NCBI RefSeq assembly: GCF_026410305.1
Contig: NZ_JAPMLQ010000002.1
Location: 868,001 to 932,000, forward strand
DNA length: 64,000 nucleotides
Source: Sulfitobacter sp. F26204
Lineage (GTDB): Bacteria > Pseudomonadota > Alphaproteobacteria > Rhodobacterales > Rhodobacteraceae
Direction of reading: 5' to 3'
Shown one piece after another: positions 1 to 8,005 of the stretch; the stretch's first letter is position 1, and each line of letters begins with the position of its first letter. The notes under the pieces are model-generated. The model searched no databases, was not told the DNA's origin, and saw only the letters and a list, made by a program, of their open reading frames with translations. The translations under genes were made by a program, and so were the position numbers.

Positions 1-604
1 CCCAGAATGTCAGATCACGCAGTTGCGCATCATCGGCCAGGTAAACCAGTATACCGGACACCGCCCCGGCAAGGGCGCCCAGGGCAATCCCTGCCAGCAA
101 CATGGTTGCGACTGAGGTGCGTCCTGCCCGCGTTGAGACCCGGTACAGGATCATTGTCGATCCCCATCCTCCAAGAAAGGCGGCAAGCGGGACCAGCCAG
201 TAGCCAATAAATCCCATCACCCCCAAAGGCAGCAGCCCACCCAGAACAATGGCCAGGATCGCCCCAAGGCCTGCGCCCGCAGAGACTCCCACAAGTCCGG
301 GGTCGGCCAGTGGATTACGGAACAATCCCTGCATCACGGCGCCTGAAACTGCCAGGGATGCCCCGACCGCAATGCCGAGTATCAACCGGGGCAACCGGAT
401 GTCCCACAATACCACGCGTTCCATCTGGCTCAGGGGAGCACCTGTCACGAGTTTCTGCAAAGCCCCCCAAAGAGAGGTGCCCGATGCCCCTGTGGCAAGG
501 CTTGAGATGCTGACCGCCACCAGTACAACGACGAGCCAGACATGGGCCTGACGTGCGGTTCTGCGACGGTCAAAAGGCAGGGCGGACTCCGCTGTCAAGG
601 TCAT
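1..604 (-). CDS. hmuU: Heme ABC transporter permease HmuU (partial, C-terminus outside window)
   Basis: The first 201 residues of a FecCD/BtuC-type permease are present; the rest lies beyond the left edge. It starts at 604, four bases after the hmuT stop, so it is probably translated from the same mRNA. Hydrophobic segments begin near residue 23, and the family stretch with RLPRLILGIAVGASLAVSG followed by QGLFRNPLADPGLVGVSAG is clear; this is the hallmark N-terminal half of FecCD permeases. In this family a homodimer forms the inner-membrane channel that receives heme from HmuT, powered by HmuV, which is expected further left. Substrate is inferred from hmuS, hmuT and the TonB receptor beside it; siderophore or cobalamin permeases look similar on sequence alone. 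Confidence 0.9.
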   Translation of the reverse strand, partial: MTLTAESALPFDRRRTARQAHVWLVVVLVAVSISSLATGASGTSLWGALQKLVTGAPLSQMERVVLWDIRLPRLILGIAVGASLAVSGAVMQGLFRNPLADPGLVGVSAGAGLGAILAIVLGGLLPLGVMGFIGYWLVPLAAFLGGWGSTMILYRVSTRAGRTSVATMLLAGIALGALAGAVSGILVYLADDAQLRDLTFW

Positions 605-608
605 CCGC

Positions 609-1460
609 TCAACTACCGTATAAAGCGCGGTTCAGGTCGGACACGGCATCGGCTGTGCGCGGCCCGAAACCCAACAGATACAATCCGTCCATCCGGATCA
701 CTGCGCGGTTCTGCGCCGCAGGAGTTGAGGCAATGGCGGGCAATGACAACAGGCCGTCGATTGAGCCGTCATGATCTCCCGCGCGTTCCATCATCAGAAT
801 CGCATCTGGTGCGGCGGCGATAACGGCCTCATCGGTGAGGGGCTTGTATCCTTCAAAAACAGTCACCGCATTCCGGGCACCGGCCATTTCGATCATGGCC
901 GCAGCCGCTGTATTTGTGCCCGAGGCCATGATTCTCCCGCCCTGTGTACTGAGAACGAACAACACGCGCCTTTTTTCGCCGTCAACTTTTCCTTGGGACG
1001 TCTGCATCACAGTGTTCAATCGTCGGCGCAGATCAGCGGCCAATGCCTCGGCCTTTTCTTCTTCGTTGATGGCCTTGCCAATTGCCATGATTTTTGCGCT
1101 GACACCCTGCGCGGAAAATTCATCTGGGACCGTGACAAAGGGGATATGCGCCCCTTCCAGCACGCTGATTGTCTCCAATGGTCCCGCTCCGTCCTCGGCG
1201 ATGATCATTGTGGGATCGGTGGCCAGAACCCCTTCGGGAGACAGGGCGCGCATGTAACCGACATCGGGCAGGCTTTCTGCTTCGGGCGGGTAGCTTGAGG
1301 TGGTGTCGCGCGCCACCAAACGGTCAGCAGCCCCAAGGGCAAAGATGATTTCGGTCACCGATCCACCAATTGACACGATACCGCCCGGCTTGCTCTGCGC
1401 CAGGGCTGGCAGGGATGTTGAGATCAGGCAGAAGGCCGCGACGAGCGTAAGTGACCTCAT
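609..1460 (-). CDS. hmuT: Periplasmic heme-binding protein HmuT
   Basis: 283-residue substrate-binding protein with a Sec signal peptide (MRSLTLVAAFCLIS through LPALAQS). The mature part begins with IVSIGGSVTEIIFALGAADRLVARDTTSSYP, abbreviated here as the IGGSVTEI and RDTTS motifs typical of BtuF/FhuD-like heme binders. An open frame runs further upstream to 1523, but start 1460 gives the signal peptide at the N-terminus and an ATGA overlap with the hmuS stop. It would carry heme across the periplasm to HmuU. Confidence in the heme role comes from the hmuS and receptor context. Confidence 0.9.
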   Translation of the reverse strand: MRSLTLVAAFCLISTSLPALAQSKPGGIVSIGGSVTEIIFALGAADRLVARDTTSSYPPEAESLPDVGYMRALSPEGVLATDPTMIIAEDGAGPLETISVLEGAHIPFVTVPDEFSAQGVSAKIMAIGKAINEEEKAEALAADLRRRLNTVMQTSQGKVDGEKRRVLFVLSTQGGRIMASGTNTAAAAMIEMAGARNAVTVFEGYKPLTDEAVIAAAPDAILMMERAGDHDGSIDGLLSLPAIASTPAAQNRAVIRMDGLYLLGFGPRTADAVSDLNRALYGS

Positions 1461-2512
1461 GCCGACACCTGAGCGTTCAGACCTTCGAGGCCCGCCACCA
1501 GCTTGCCCCAGGCCGGGCGGCAATCGCGGCCGTCCTTGCCGACCCCGAAGACCTGAAAAATCAATCCACCCGTCGCATTGAAGGCCTCGATCGAAACCGC
1601 CGGGCCGCGCTGTGTGGGTTTGTCTACCGCCCAGACCTCTGCAATGTGGTCAAGGCGCAGATGCAGGTTGAAGCGCGGATCCATCACATTTTGCCAGGGA
1701 CCCATTGCCTTAAGGTTCTCGATGGGTCCGGAATGGATCTGGATGCAGCCACGGTTGCCGGTAAAGACCATGATCTCCAGTTCACTTGCCGCGACCTCCT
1801 GCAGCATCTGATCAACCGCGGCTGGTTCCAATGCGCGGGCAAGGGGTTCGCCCGCAATCCGGTAAGCCCCCAGCCGGTTCATTTTGAGCTTGGACGTCAG
1901 GCGCATGAACTGATGCGTGTCCGTCATCCGCGCCCATTCCTTCTGCAGGATATCGAGCTTTGAGATGTCCGCTTTTGGGGTCTCGTCCGGTTTGCGCGCC
2001 TCGACCTTCAGCGATTGGGATTGATCCTCAAGGCGCAATTCCGCCTTGGCGCGTTCAAATGCCGCAATGTCAGAGCCATCACGCAGGAAGATCTTGTGGA
2101 CCGCATCGCCCGCGGCATCAAAGACCTGCAGGCTGCGCCGCGTGCCAGCATCGGTTTCCTTTTCAACCATGTAGGCATGTTTCCAATGGCTTGGGAAAAT
2201 ACGCAGGTCAATGTCGTCTGTCAGGATCATCGAGGCATGTGCGCCGGATTGGTAGTTGTCGTAGGTTCCGACCTTTTCGTTGACGCAGGATGGATTGCGG
2301 GTCAGGGCCATGACTTCGCCCAGAGTTTGAGCCGCCGCCATGATCCCGTCTGGATGCGCCGCGACGCGCAAGGATCCCTCACCACAATGTGCCGCGATCA
2401 ACTGTGCCTCGCTGATGTTCAGCTTGTCGGCGAGGTCGCGTTCTCTCATTTGCGGGTTCTCGATTCGACATGCGCGGATGTGGTCCGGGGTTGGGGAATC
2501 TGTCTGGGTCAT
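1457..2512 (-). CDS. hmuS: Hemin-degrading/heme-trafficking factor HmuS
   Basis: 351 residues, the usual size for HmuS/HemS/ChuS, with the two structural repeats of that family (roughly residues 1-170 and 180-351). The first half has the GEVMALTRNPSCVNEKVG region and the second the matching LVFTGNRGCIQIHSG-like stretch (seen here as MVFTGNRGCIQIHSGPIENL). These proteins take heme in the cytoplasm and either degrade it or pass it on. It is the first gene of the leftward hmuSTU operon and overlaps hmuT by four bases. The promoter should lie in 2513-2735, where a dyad is visible. Confidence 0.92.
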   Translation of the reverse strand: MTQTDSPTPDHIRACRIENPQMRERDLADKLNISEAQLIAAHCGEGSLRVAAHPDGIMAAAQTLGEVMALTRNPSCVNEKVGTYDNYQSGAHASMILTDDIDLRIFPSHWKHAYMVEKETDAGTRRSLQVFDAAGDAVHKIFLRDGSDIAAFERAKAELRLEDQSQSLKVEARKPDETPKADISKLDILQKEWARMTDTHQFMRLTSKLKMNRLGAYRIAGEPLARALEPAAVDQMLQEVAASELEIMVFTGNRGCIQIHSGPIENLKAMGPWQNVMDPRFNLHLRLDHIAEVWAVDKPTQRGPAVSIEAFNATGGLIFQVFGVGKDGRDCRPAWGKLVAGLEGLNAQVSA

Positions 2513-2585
2513 GCAGCACCTCTTGGCCTAATCATTGGGGGGAGGGGGCTGGCGAGGCGCGGTCGCGCGCTGGCTGGCAAAGGTT

Positions 2586-2624
2586 TAGTAAAATACTCAG
2601 CCTTTATTCTTGACACTTTTACTA
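2586..2624. promoter_or_regulatory. Inverted repeat in the hmuS-hmuR divergent promoter region
   Basis: TAGTAAAA at 2586-2593 is the exact inverse of TTTTACTA at 2617-2624, with 23 bases between. The surrounding 223 bases (2513-2735) separate the divergent hmuS and receptor genes and are much richer in A and T than the rest of the window. A TTGACA-like box lies at 2610-2615. Position and symmetry suggest an operator for an iron or heme regulator, but the sequence is not a complete match to the Irr box I know, so the regulator is not assigned. Confidence 0.4.
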
Positions 2625-2735
2625 TGTCTTTTTAGAAGGCGCAAGAACGCCAGGACGATCGGCGTGAAAAATTTGCACTGCCGCCGCCAGCCCATCGCAA
2701 GCACTTGGCCCCACTAGATGTTTGCGAGGACTCCA

Positions 2736-4775
2736 ATGACGATTTTGACTGCCGGCACGCGTGCTGCCTTGTTGGGCACGACCAGCCTTATTTTCCTAGG
2801 AATCAGCGCACATACATTACGCGCTCAGGAGGCGGGTGACGGCTTTCTCGGCACGTTGGTTCTGGGCGAGAGCAAGCGGGATGTTCTGACCGATACCGCC
2901 GTTCCGGTAACGGAAGTGGACCAAGAGGAAATTGATGACAGACAGGCGGGAACCGTCGCCGAACTGATCGACTCCGTACCGGGTGTCAGCCTGGTCAACG
3001 GTTCCACACCACAGGGTTCCGGCATCAATATTCGCGGATTCGGAGCGAATGGCACCTTTGGTACAGATAGCAAGGTGGCGGTGCAGGTCGACGGGGCGAG
3101 CGTCGGTGCGGAAAAGCTGTACCGCATCGGCACGCAACTGTTCACCGATCCATTTCTTTATAAAAGCGTGAGCGTGATCCGTGGTACGGTCGGCAGCTTT
3201 GAATATGGCTCTGGCATCGTTGGTGGTGTGGTAAAGCTGGAAACAAAAGATGCATCGGATTTGATGCAGGGCGAGATCGGGTATGCCCTTGGCCAGACGT
3301 TGGAGTTCAGCAGTAACGGCACCGGGATCACATCCTCAAGTGTTTTGGCATGGCAGCCAACACAGGACATGGAATTTCTGCTGAACTACACATGGCGTGA
3401 TCAGGACAACCAGAAGGACGGGGGCGGTAACGCCATCGGCAACAGCGCCTTTTCCCTGCCATCAGGTCTGATCAAGGCGAAATATACCTTTGGCGAGAAT
3501 CGCGATCAGTCCGTGACGCTCAGTTTTGCCAAAACTACGGCCAGCGACCGTGACGTGCCTTTTGACAGCTTTACTACCACTGCGAATGCATTTGGCCATG
3601 TTGACCGTGATACGGATTCAACAACGGCTGTTTTGACCTACAATTTCAATCCGGCAGACAATGACCTGATCGATCTTGATGTCGTATTGTCCTACGCGGA
3701 CCAGCAGATTGATCAGCGGTATGTGCCGGGGACGTCACCACTGGAAAACACGCCAAGTGCGGCTGGGTTATTGGCCTTGGTCAATGCCGATCACCGCTAT
3801 CAAACAACCAAACTGGCCTTTAAAAACACCAGCCTTTTCAACACTGGTGCCGTCAGCCACGACTTGCGTACAGGGCTTGAGCTTATCCGTCGTGAAAGAC
3901 TTGACGCCAGTTCGGCGGCGGGTGGTGTTGACAATCGTTTAGCCCTGTTTGCTGTGGATGACATGCGGATTGGTGATGCGTGGACCGTAACACCTGCATT
4001 GCGGTATGAGTCGTCGAAAATTACAGGTTCGACCGCGCCCAATGATGGGACATTCAAAAGCGATGCAGTGATGGGCGGACTCTCGGTTCGCTACGCTTTT
4101 GGCAACGGTTTGGCGCTGTTCGGTAGCGCCGCATATACCGAAGGCTTGCCCATCATTGACGATCTGGATACCGCCTCGGCGATCACACAATCCGAAAAAT
4201 CACGCACCTTTGAAATAGGTGCATCGTTTGATCGTTCGGACCTGTTCCAAAGTGGTGATAATTTCTCGATCAAAGGCGTAGTTTATCAAACCAGCCTTTA
4301 CGACGTGACCAGCTATCTGGTGCCCGGCGTTCGCCCACCTGCACCGGCCCTGGACAAGATCGAAACCGAAGGTCTGGAAGTCGAAGTCTCTTACGCGATG
4401 GAAAGCGGCTTCTATCTGGACCTGAATGCAAACATGGTGAAAGGATCTGAATTTGGTCCCGGTTTGCCTGTAACAGACTGGCGCAATTCCCCTGCAGACA
4501 GCGTGAGGTTCACGCTTGGCAGGAAATTCGGGGATGAGTTGGATCTTAGCTGGGAAGTCGTGGCAAATACCTCGATTGACGGCGGGCGCGCTGCTACTTC
4601 GGGCTTTGGTGTCCACAATCTGCGCGCCACCTATATTCCGCAATCCGGGGTATTGAAGGATACGCAAATCCGTGTGGGGCTGGAGAACGTGTTTGACCGT
4701 GATTATACGCCCCATCTTTCCACGCGACCGGCACCGGGTCGCAATTTGAAACTCACCCTTTCCAAACTGTTCTGA
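2736..4775 (+). CDS. hmuR: TonB-dependent outer-membrane heme receptor
   Basis: About 679 residues. A signal peptide ends near HTLRAQ, a plug domain follows with RQAGTVAELIDSVPGVSLV, the INIRGFG motif and VSVIRGTVGSFEYGSG, then a 22-strand barrel ends in a terminal Phe (LTLSKLF), as outer-membrane proteins do. The TonB box is probably the stretch near TLVLGESKRD. Start 2736 is chosen because a GAGGA ribosome site precedes it; an in-frame ATG at 2718 would add six residues. It opens the rightward operon with exbB, two exbD genes and tonB, and is divergent from hmuSTU, which is why I call the ligand heme rather than a siderophore. Confidence 0.88.
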   Translation: MTILTAGTRAALLGTTSLIFLGISAHTLRAQEAGDGFLGTLVLGESKRDVLTDTAVPVTEVDQEEIDDRQAGTVAELIDSVPGVSLVNGSTPQGSGINIRGFGANGTFGTDSKVAVQVDGASVGAEKLYRIGTQLFTDPFLYKSVSVIRGTVGSFEYGSGIVGGVVKLETKDASDLMQGEIGYALGQTLEFSSNGTGITSSSVLAWQPTQDMEFLLNYTWRDQDNQKDGGGNAIGNSAFSLPSGLIKAKYTFGENRDQSVTLSFAKTTASDRDVPFDSFTTTANAFGHVDRDTDSTTAVLTYNFNPADNDLIDLDVVLSYADQQIDQRYVPGTSPLENTPSAAGLLALVNADHRYQTTKLAFKNTSLFNTGAVSHDLRTGLELIRRERLDASSAAGGVDNRLALFAVDDMRIGDAWTVTPALRYESSKITGSTAPNDGTFKSDAVMGGLSVRYAFGNGLALFGSAAYTEGLPIIDDLDTASAITQSEKSRTFEIGASFDRSDLFQSGDNFSIKGVVYQTSLYDVTSYLVPGVRPPAPALDKIETEGLEVEVSYAMESGFYLDLNANMVKGSEFGPGLPVTDWRNSPADSVRFTLGRKFGDELDLSWEVVANTSIDGGRAATSGFGVHNLRATYIPQSGVLKDTQIRVGLENVFDRDYTPHLSTRPAPGRNLKLTLSKLF

Positions 4776-4783
4776 GGATGATC

Positions 4784-5200
4784 ATGGGCAAGAATATCGT
4801 CTTTGCCGCTGCGCTATCGTTGGGTGCGGCGGCTGCCTTGGCGCAGGATGTCGACCAACAGTTGACGGTCGAGCTGAATTCCGTGGCAAGTGCCGAGTCA
4901 GGATGCCTTCTGACCTTCATGGTGACCAACAGTTTTACCGACGCGATCGACAGCGCGATATTCGAGACCGTGCTTTTCACCACTTCAGGACAGGTGGACC
5001 GACTGACCCTATTCGATTTCGGCAACCTTCCTTCAGGACGGCCACGGGTACGCCAGTTTCAGGTGGATGGATTGCGTTGTGATGATCTTGGTCAAGTTTT
5101 GATCAACGGGGCCAGTACATGCCAGGTGGATGGTGCAGAAAGTTCGCACTGCGCCGCGCCAACTCTTAAAACCCGCACCGAAACGGAGTTTCTGGGATGA
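4784..5200 (+). CDS. Small secreted protein of the heme-receptor/TonB operon, function unknown
   Basis: 138 residues with a clear Sec signal peptide ending in AAALAQ. The mature protein has four cysteines (in SGCLL, GLRCDD, STCQV and SHCAA), likely disulfide-bonded in the periplasm. I recognise no family. A GAGG ribosome site six bases upstream favours start 4784 over the ATG at 4778. Its stop overlaps the exbB start by four bases (ATGA), so it is translationally tied to the TonB energising complex. A role in receptor or ExbB/D function is inference from position only. Confidence 0.75.
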   Translation: MGKNIVFAAALSLGAAAALAQDVDQQLTVELNSVASAESGCLLTFMVTNSFTDAIDSAIFETVLFTTSGQVDRLTLFDFGNLPSGRPRVRQFQVDGLRCDDLGQVLINGASTCQVDGAESSHCAAPTLKTRTETEFLG

Positions 5201-5889
5201 ATTTTCTTCAGGCACTGCAAGATTTGATTGCCGAGGTGTTCAACCTTGGTGGTCCGGTAGTGGTATTGCTGATCGCCGTGTCGATCCTGACAACAGGCGT
5301 GGTTTTTTACAAAATCTGGCAATTCCGACAGGCCGGTGTCGGGCGTCACACGGCCTTGCAGGCTGCTATTGAATCCTGGGATCAAGGGGACCAGCCCAAG
5401 TCGTTCAGATTGTTGAACGACAGCACCAGCTACTTGGCCGCCGTGATCCGCATGGCAATGGAACATCACGTCGTTCCCGATATTGGTCAGCGGCTGGAGG
5501 CCGAGGCAGAGGCACGTTTTGCGGTGCTGGAGCGCGGATTCCGGCTGCTTGATTCTGTCGCGCAACTTGCGCCGCTGTTGGGTCTGTTCGGGACGGTTCT
5601 TGGCATGATCGAGGCTTTCCAGTCGCTCCAGGCTGCGGGAAGCCAGGTGGACCCGTCCTTGCTTGCGGGGGGGATCTGGGTGGCGCTGCTGACAACTGCT
5701 GTCGGCCTGGGAGTCGCGATGCCGACGTCCGTAATCTTGTCCTGGCTGGAAAGCCGTATGGCATCTGAACGCGTTTTGGCCGAACGGGCACTGGCGGCTA
5801 TTCTCACACCCACTGGTGAGATGGGACCAGAACAGCGCAGTCAGCAGAACGCCGCGCCCAGCAGCCGGCCTGTTCTTCATGGCGCTTAG
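5197..5889 (+). CDS. exbB: ExbB/TolQ/MotA-type proton channel protein
   Basis: 230 residues with the ExbB layout: an N-terminal membrane segment (near residues 18-42), a cytoplasmic stretch, then two membrane segments containing LAPLLGLFGTVLGMIEAFQ (about 127-146) and VALLTTAVGLGVAMPTSV (about 166-185). The Thr residues in the last two helices that line the channel in E. coli ExbB are present. With ExbD it forms the inner-membrane motor that energises TonB. It overlaps the gene before by four bases and the first exbD by eleven. Confidence 0.92.
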   Translation: MNFLQALQDLIAEVFNLGGPVVVLLIAVSILTTGVVFYKIWQFRQAGVGRHTALQAAIESWDQGDQPKSFRLLNDSTSYLAAVIRMAMEHHVVPDIGQRLEAEAEARFAVLERGFRLLDSVAQLAPLLGLFGTVLGMIEAFQSLQAAGSQVDPSLLAGGIWVALLTTAVGLGVAMPTSVILSWLESRMASERVLAERALAAILTPTGEMGPEQRSQQNAAPSSRPVLHGA

Positions 5890-6262
5890 AGCTACATATC
5901 GCCGCCGGCCTTTGTCCATGACATCCCTGATTGATGTCATTTTTCTGTTGCTGTTGTTCTTCATGCTGTCCTCGACCTTTTCCAAATTTGCCGAAGTCGA
6001 ACTGGCAGGCCCGGCGGGGCAGGGAGGCGGTGAAGCGGGCGACACATTGTTTGTGCAGGTCTCTGCGCAGGCGCTTCGTCTGAATACCGCATCCTTGCGC
6101 ATCGAAGAGTTGCCTGCGCGGCTGAGGGAGTCAGCCGAAGACGGTGCTGCGCATGTCCTGCTCAGCCTGTCGGATAATGTTACCGCCCAGCGTCTGACGG
6201 AAGTATTGGTAGTCCTGCGCAGGCTGCCAGCGCTGAAGCTCAGCATCCTGGCCCCGAGATGA
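5879..6262 (+). CDS. exbD: ExbD, first copy, with the catalytic Asp
   Basis: 127 residues. A short basic N-terminus (RATYRRR) leads into one membrane helix, MTSLIDVIFLLLLFFML, then a periplasmic domain with the QALRLNTASLRIEELPARL pattern of ExbD. Asp19 sits where E. coli ExbD has the essential protonatable Asp25. The ORF is open further upstream, but the start at 5879 gives the normal ExbD N-terminus. It overlaps exbB by 11 bases and the next exbD by 4. Confidence 0.92.
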   Translation: MALRATYRRRPLSMTSLIDVIFLLLLFFMLSSTFSKFAEVELAGPAGQGGGEAGDTLFVQVSAQALRLNTASLRIEELPARLRESAEDGAAHVLLSLSDNVTAQRLTEVLVVLRRLPALKLSILAPR

Positions 6263-6645
6263 GACCTTCCTTGTCCCGTCGCCCCAAAGAGCCGACGATC
6301 GCACTGATCAACATCGTGTTCCTGATGCTGATCTTCTTTATGGTGGCAGGCACATTATCACCTTCAATGGACGATGATATAACGCTGGTCGATACGCAGG
6401 CACTGGAAGGGGCCGAGCCTCCAGATGCCCTGGTCATCGACAAGACCGGCCAATTGCGCCATCGTGGTATCGTGCTGACATCCGCAGCAGCCTATCTGGA
6501 CCGGCCCGACAGCCGCCCCCGTGATGTCGTGCGTCTATTGCCGGATCGTGATCTGTCTGCCACTCAATTGTTGGCAATATCTGCCGAACTGCGTGCGGCG
6601 GGTGCCGGGCGGATCATTCTCGTGACCGAAAGGGCCTTGCAATGA
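6259..6645 (+). CDS. exbD: ExbD, second copy, with Asn in place of the essential Asp
   Basis: 128 residues, clearly ExbD-like: basic N-terminus, a single membrane helix (ALINIVFLMLIFFMVAG) and a periplasmic domain ending in RIILVTERAL. The residue corresponding to E. coli Asp25 is Asn18, codon AAC. In E. coli that Asp is required for function, so this copy probably cannot carry protons itself. It may pair with the Asp-bearing copy encoded directly before it. It overlaps its neighbours on both sides by four bases. Confidence 0.9.
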   Translation: MRPSLSRRPKEPTIALINIVFLMLIFFMVAGTLSPSMDDDITLVDTQALEGAEPPDALVIDKTGQLRHRGIVLTSAAAYLDRPDSRPRDVVRLLPDRDLSATQLLAISAELRAAGAGRIILVTERALQ

Positions 6646-7547
6646 TTGTGCGGTCCCGTCTGGCTTTTGCGATCGTTCTTGGTGTTTCATCTGCCTTGCA
6701 TCTTGGGGCGATGACATTGCTTTGGACCGCGCCTTCCCCCGAAATCGAAGGCGGGACGTTGATGGCGGAGACATCATTCGGATCAAGCTTTTCAGACCTT
6801 GCGGAAGGGGTACAGCAAGCGACCGAGACACTGAAGCAAGTCACCCCGAACACCGCGCCTGCCATTACGCGAGCCGTACAACCAGAACAGTTAACGGCCA
6901 GGTCGGTCGCTGTGCAGGCCACTCCTGCGGCTGCGCAGGCCAGCACACCGATCAGGGCGTTGAAAAGCTCAGAACATGCCAAATCACAACCCGTTCCTGG
7001 CGTGGTGCAACAACCAGCGCCAGTTTCTGCAAAAAAAGCGCAACCCGTGCAGCCCGAACTGACCGTTTCAGCTTTGCCTGAACCCGCCGCAACACCGGTT
7101 TCGGTCAGATCACGCATGCCTGCCAAACGCCCCGAGCCTTCAAATGTCAAACCGGTACGAAGTCGTTCCAAGCAGAAAGGAAATGCAAGCCGCAACGCCA
7201 AGGCAGGACAGCAGACTGGTCATGCAGCAAAACCTTCGCAGGCGCGCCAGGCAGGAAAAGCGGTTACGAAAAAGGCGCAGGGCGGTGCCGCTGCATCAAA
7301 TTATCCTGGATTGGTCATGCAGCGTATCTCACGGGTTCCAAGGCCGCGAACATCCGCGCGTGGCGTCGCGGTGATCCGCTTCTCTATTGCTGCGAATGGG
7401 CGGCTGGCCTCGGCCAGCGTTGCCGGGTCTTCCGGGTCAGGGGCGCTTGATCAGGCGGCTTTGGCGGTGGTGCGCAAGGCACAGCCGTTTCCGCCGCCGC
7501 CCAACGGCGCACGCCGCAGCTATTCAATCAAGATCAAGGGCCGTTAG
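6642..7547 (+). CDS. tonB: TonB-family energy transducer
   Basis: 301 residues. One N-terminal membrane helix (LAFAIVLGVSSALHLGAMTLL) is followed by a long Pro/Ala/Gln/Lys-rich spacer (about 60-225) that should span the periplasm. The TonB C-terminal domain has YPGLVMQRISRVPRP, GVAVIRFSIAANGRLASASV and DQAALAVVRKAQPFPPPP. It is the last gene of the receptor operon and overlaps the second exbD by four bases. It is probably dedicated to the heme receptor upstream, though TonB proteins often serve several receptors. Confidence 0.92.
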   Translation: MIVRSRLAFAIVLGVSSALHLGAMTLLWTAPSPEIEGGTLMAETSFGSSFSDLAEGVQQATETLKQVTPNTAPAITRAVQPEQLTARSVAVQATPAAAQASTPIRALKSSEHAKSQPVPGVVQQPAPVSAKKAQPVQPELTVSALPEPAATPVSVRSRMPAKRPEPSNVKPVRSRSKQKGNASRNAKAGQQTGHAAKPSQARQAGKAVTKKAQGGAAASNYPGLVMQRISRVPRPRTSARGVAVIRFSIAANGRLASASVAGSSGSGALDQAALAVVRKAQPFPPPPNGARRSYSIKIKGR

Positions 7548-7582
7548 GGTCATCGCAGGTGCGCAGGACTGCCCCCGTCCGG

Positions 7583-7927
7583 CTAGTCAACAACGCAGTT
7601 CTGCATGCTGTCCGCCTTCAACGTGTTTTCCAGCGTCGCGCCTTGTCCCTTGGTCCACCAGACATCGCTACCAGATACATATTTTGCGCCTGACGCCGCT
7701 ACCACATTTACGAAAATCCGGTCTGCGCCATCAAGGGGCAGGATTGCGAGGGAATTTGCTCCCGAATTGACATATTGTACCGTGAGGGCTGCGCCTTCTC
7801 CACAGGAATAGCTTTGCGATTGCACGCTATCCGAAGTGTCGGCGGCGAGCGGGATGGACAGGCTGACCTGCGCGGTTGCCGCGCTGGCGGTCGCCATAAG
7901 GGCAAGCGCCAATGATGTGATACGCAT
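7583..7927 (-). CDS. MliC-family lysozyme inhibitor-like secreted protein
   Basis: 114 residues with a signal peptide ending ASAATAQ. The mature part matches the MliC (C-type lysozyme inhibitor) pattern: SYSCGEGAALTVQYVN, then ASGAKYVSGSDVWWTKG and a C-terminal Cys. There is no lipobox, so it should be a soluble periplasmic form (PliC-like). A GGAG ribosome site precedes the ATG. It converges with tonB and is separated from the esterase gene by 78 bases. Confidence 0.8.
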   Translation of the reverse strand: MRITSLALALMATASAATAQVSLSIPLAADTSDSVQSQSYSCGEGAALTVQYVNSGANSLAILPLDGADRIFVNVVAASGAKYVSGSDVWWTKGQGATLENTLKADSMQNCVVD

Positions 7928-8005
7928 TCTGTAATCTCCTGCATGTGGCCAGTGCTGGCATGTGAGTGTACGGGTCTGGCGAAGGCTTCAAGTCATCGCC
8001 AAGGA

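Noticed and set aside
2610-2638. TTGACA followed by TTTAGA as promoter of the heme receptor gene
   Set aside because: The spacer is 15 bases and the -10 match is poor; kept only as part of the regulatory region.
5092-6246. 384-codon open frame on the minus strand
   Set aside because: Antisense to exbB and exbD, which have full family motifs; the protein is a Cys/Arg/Ser mix without any motif.
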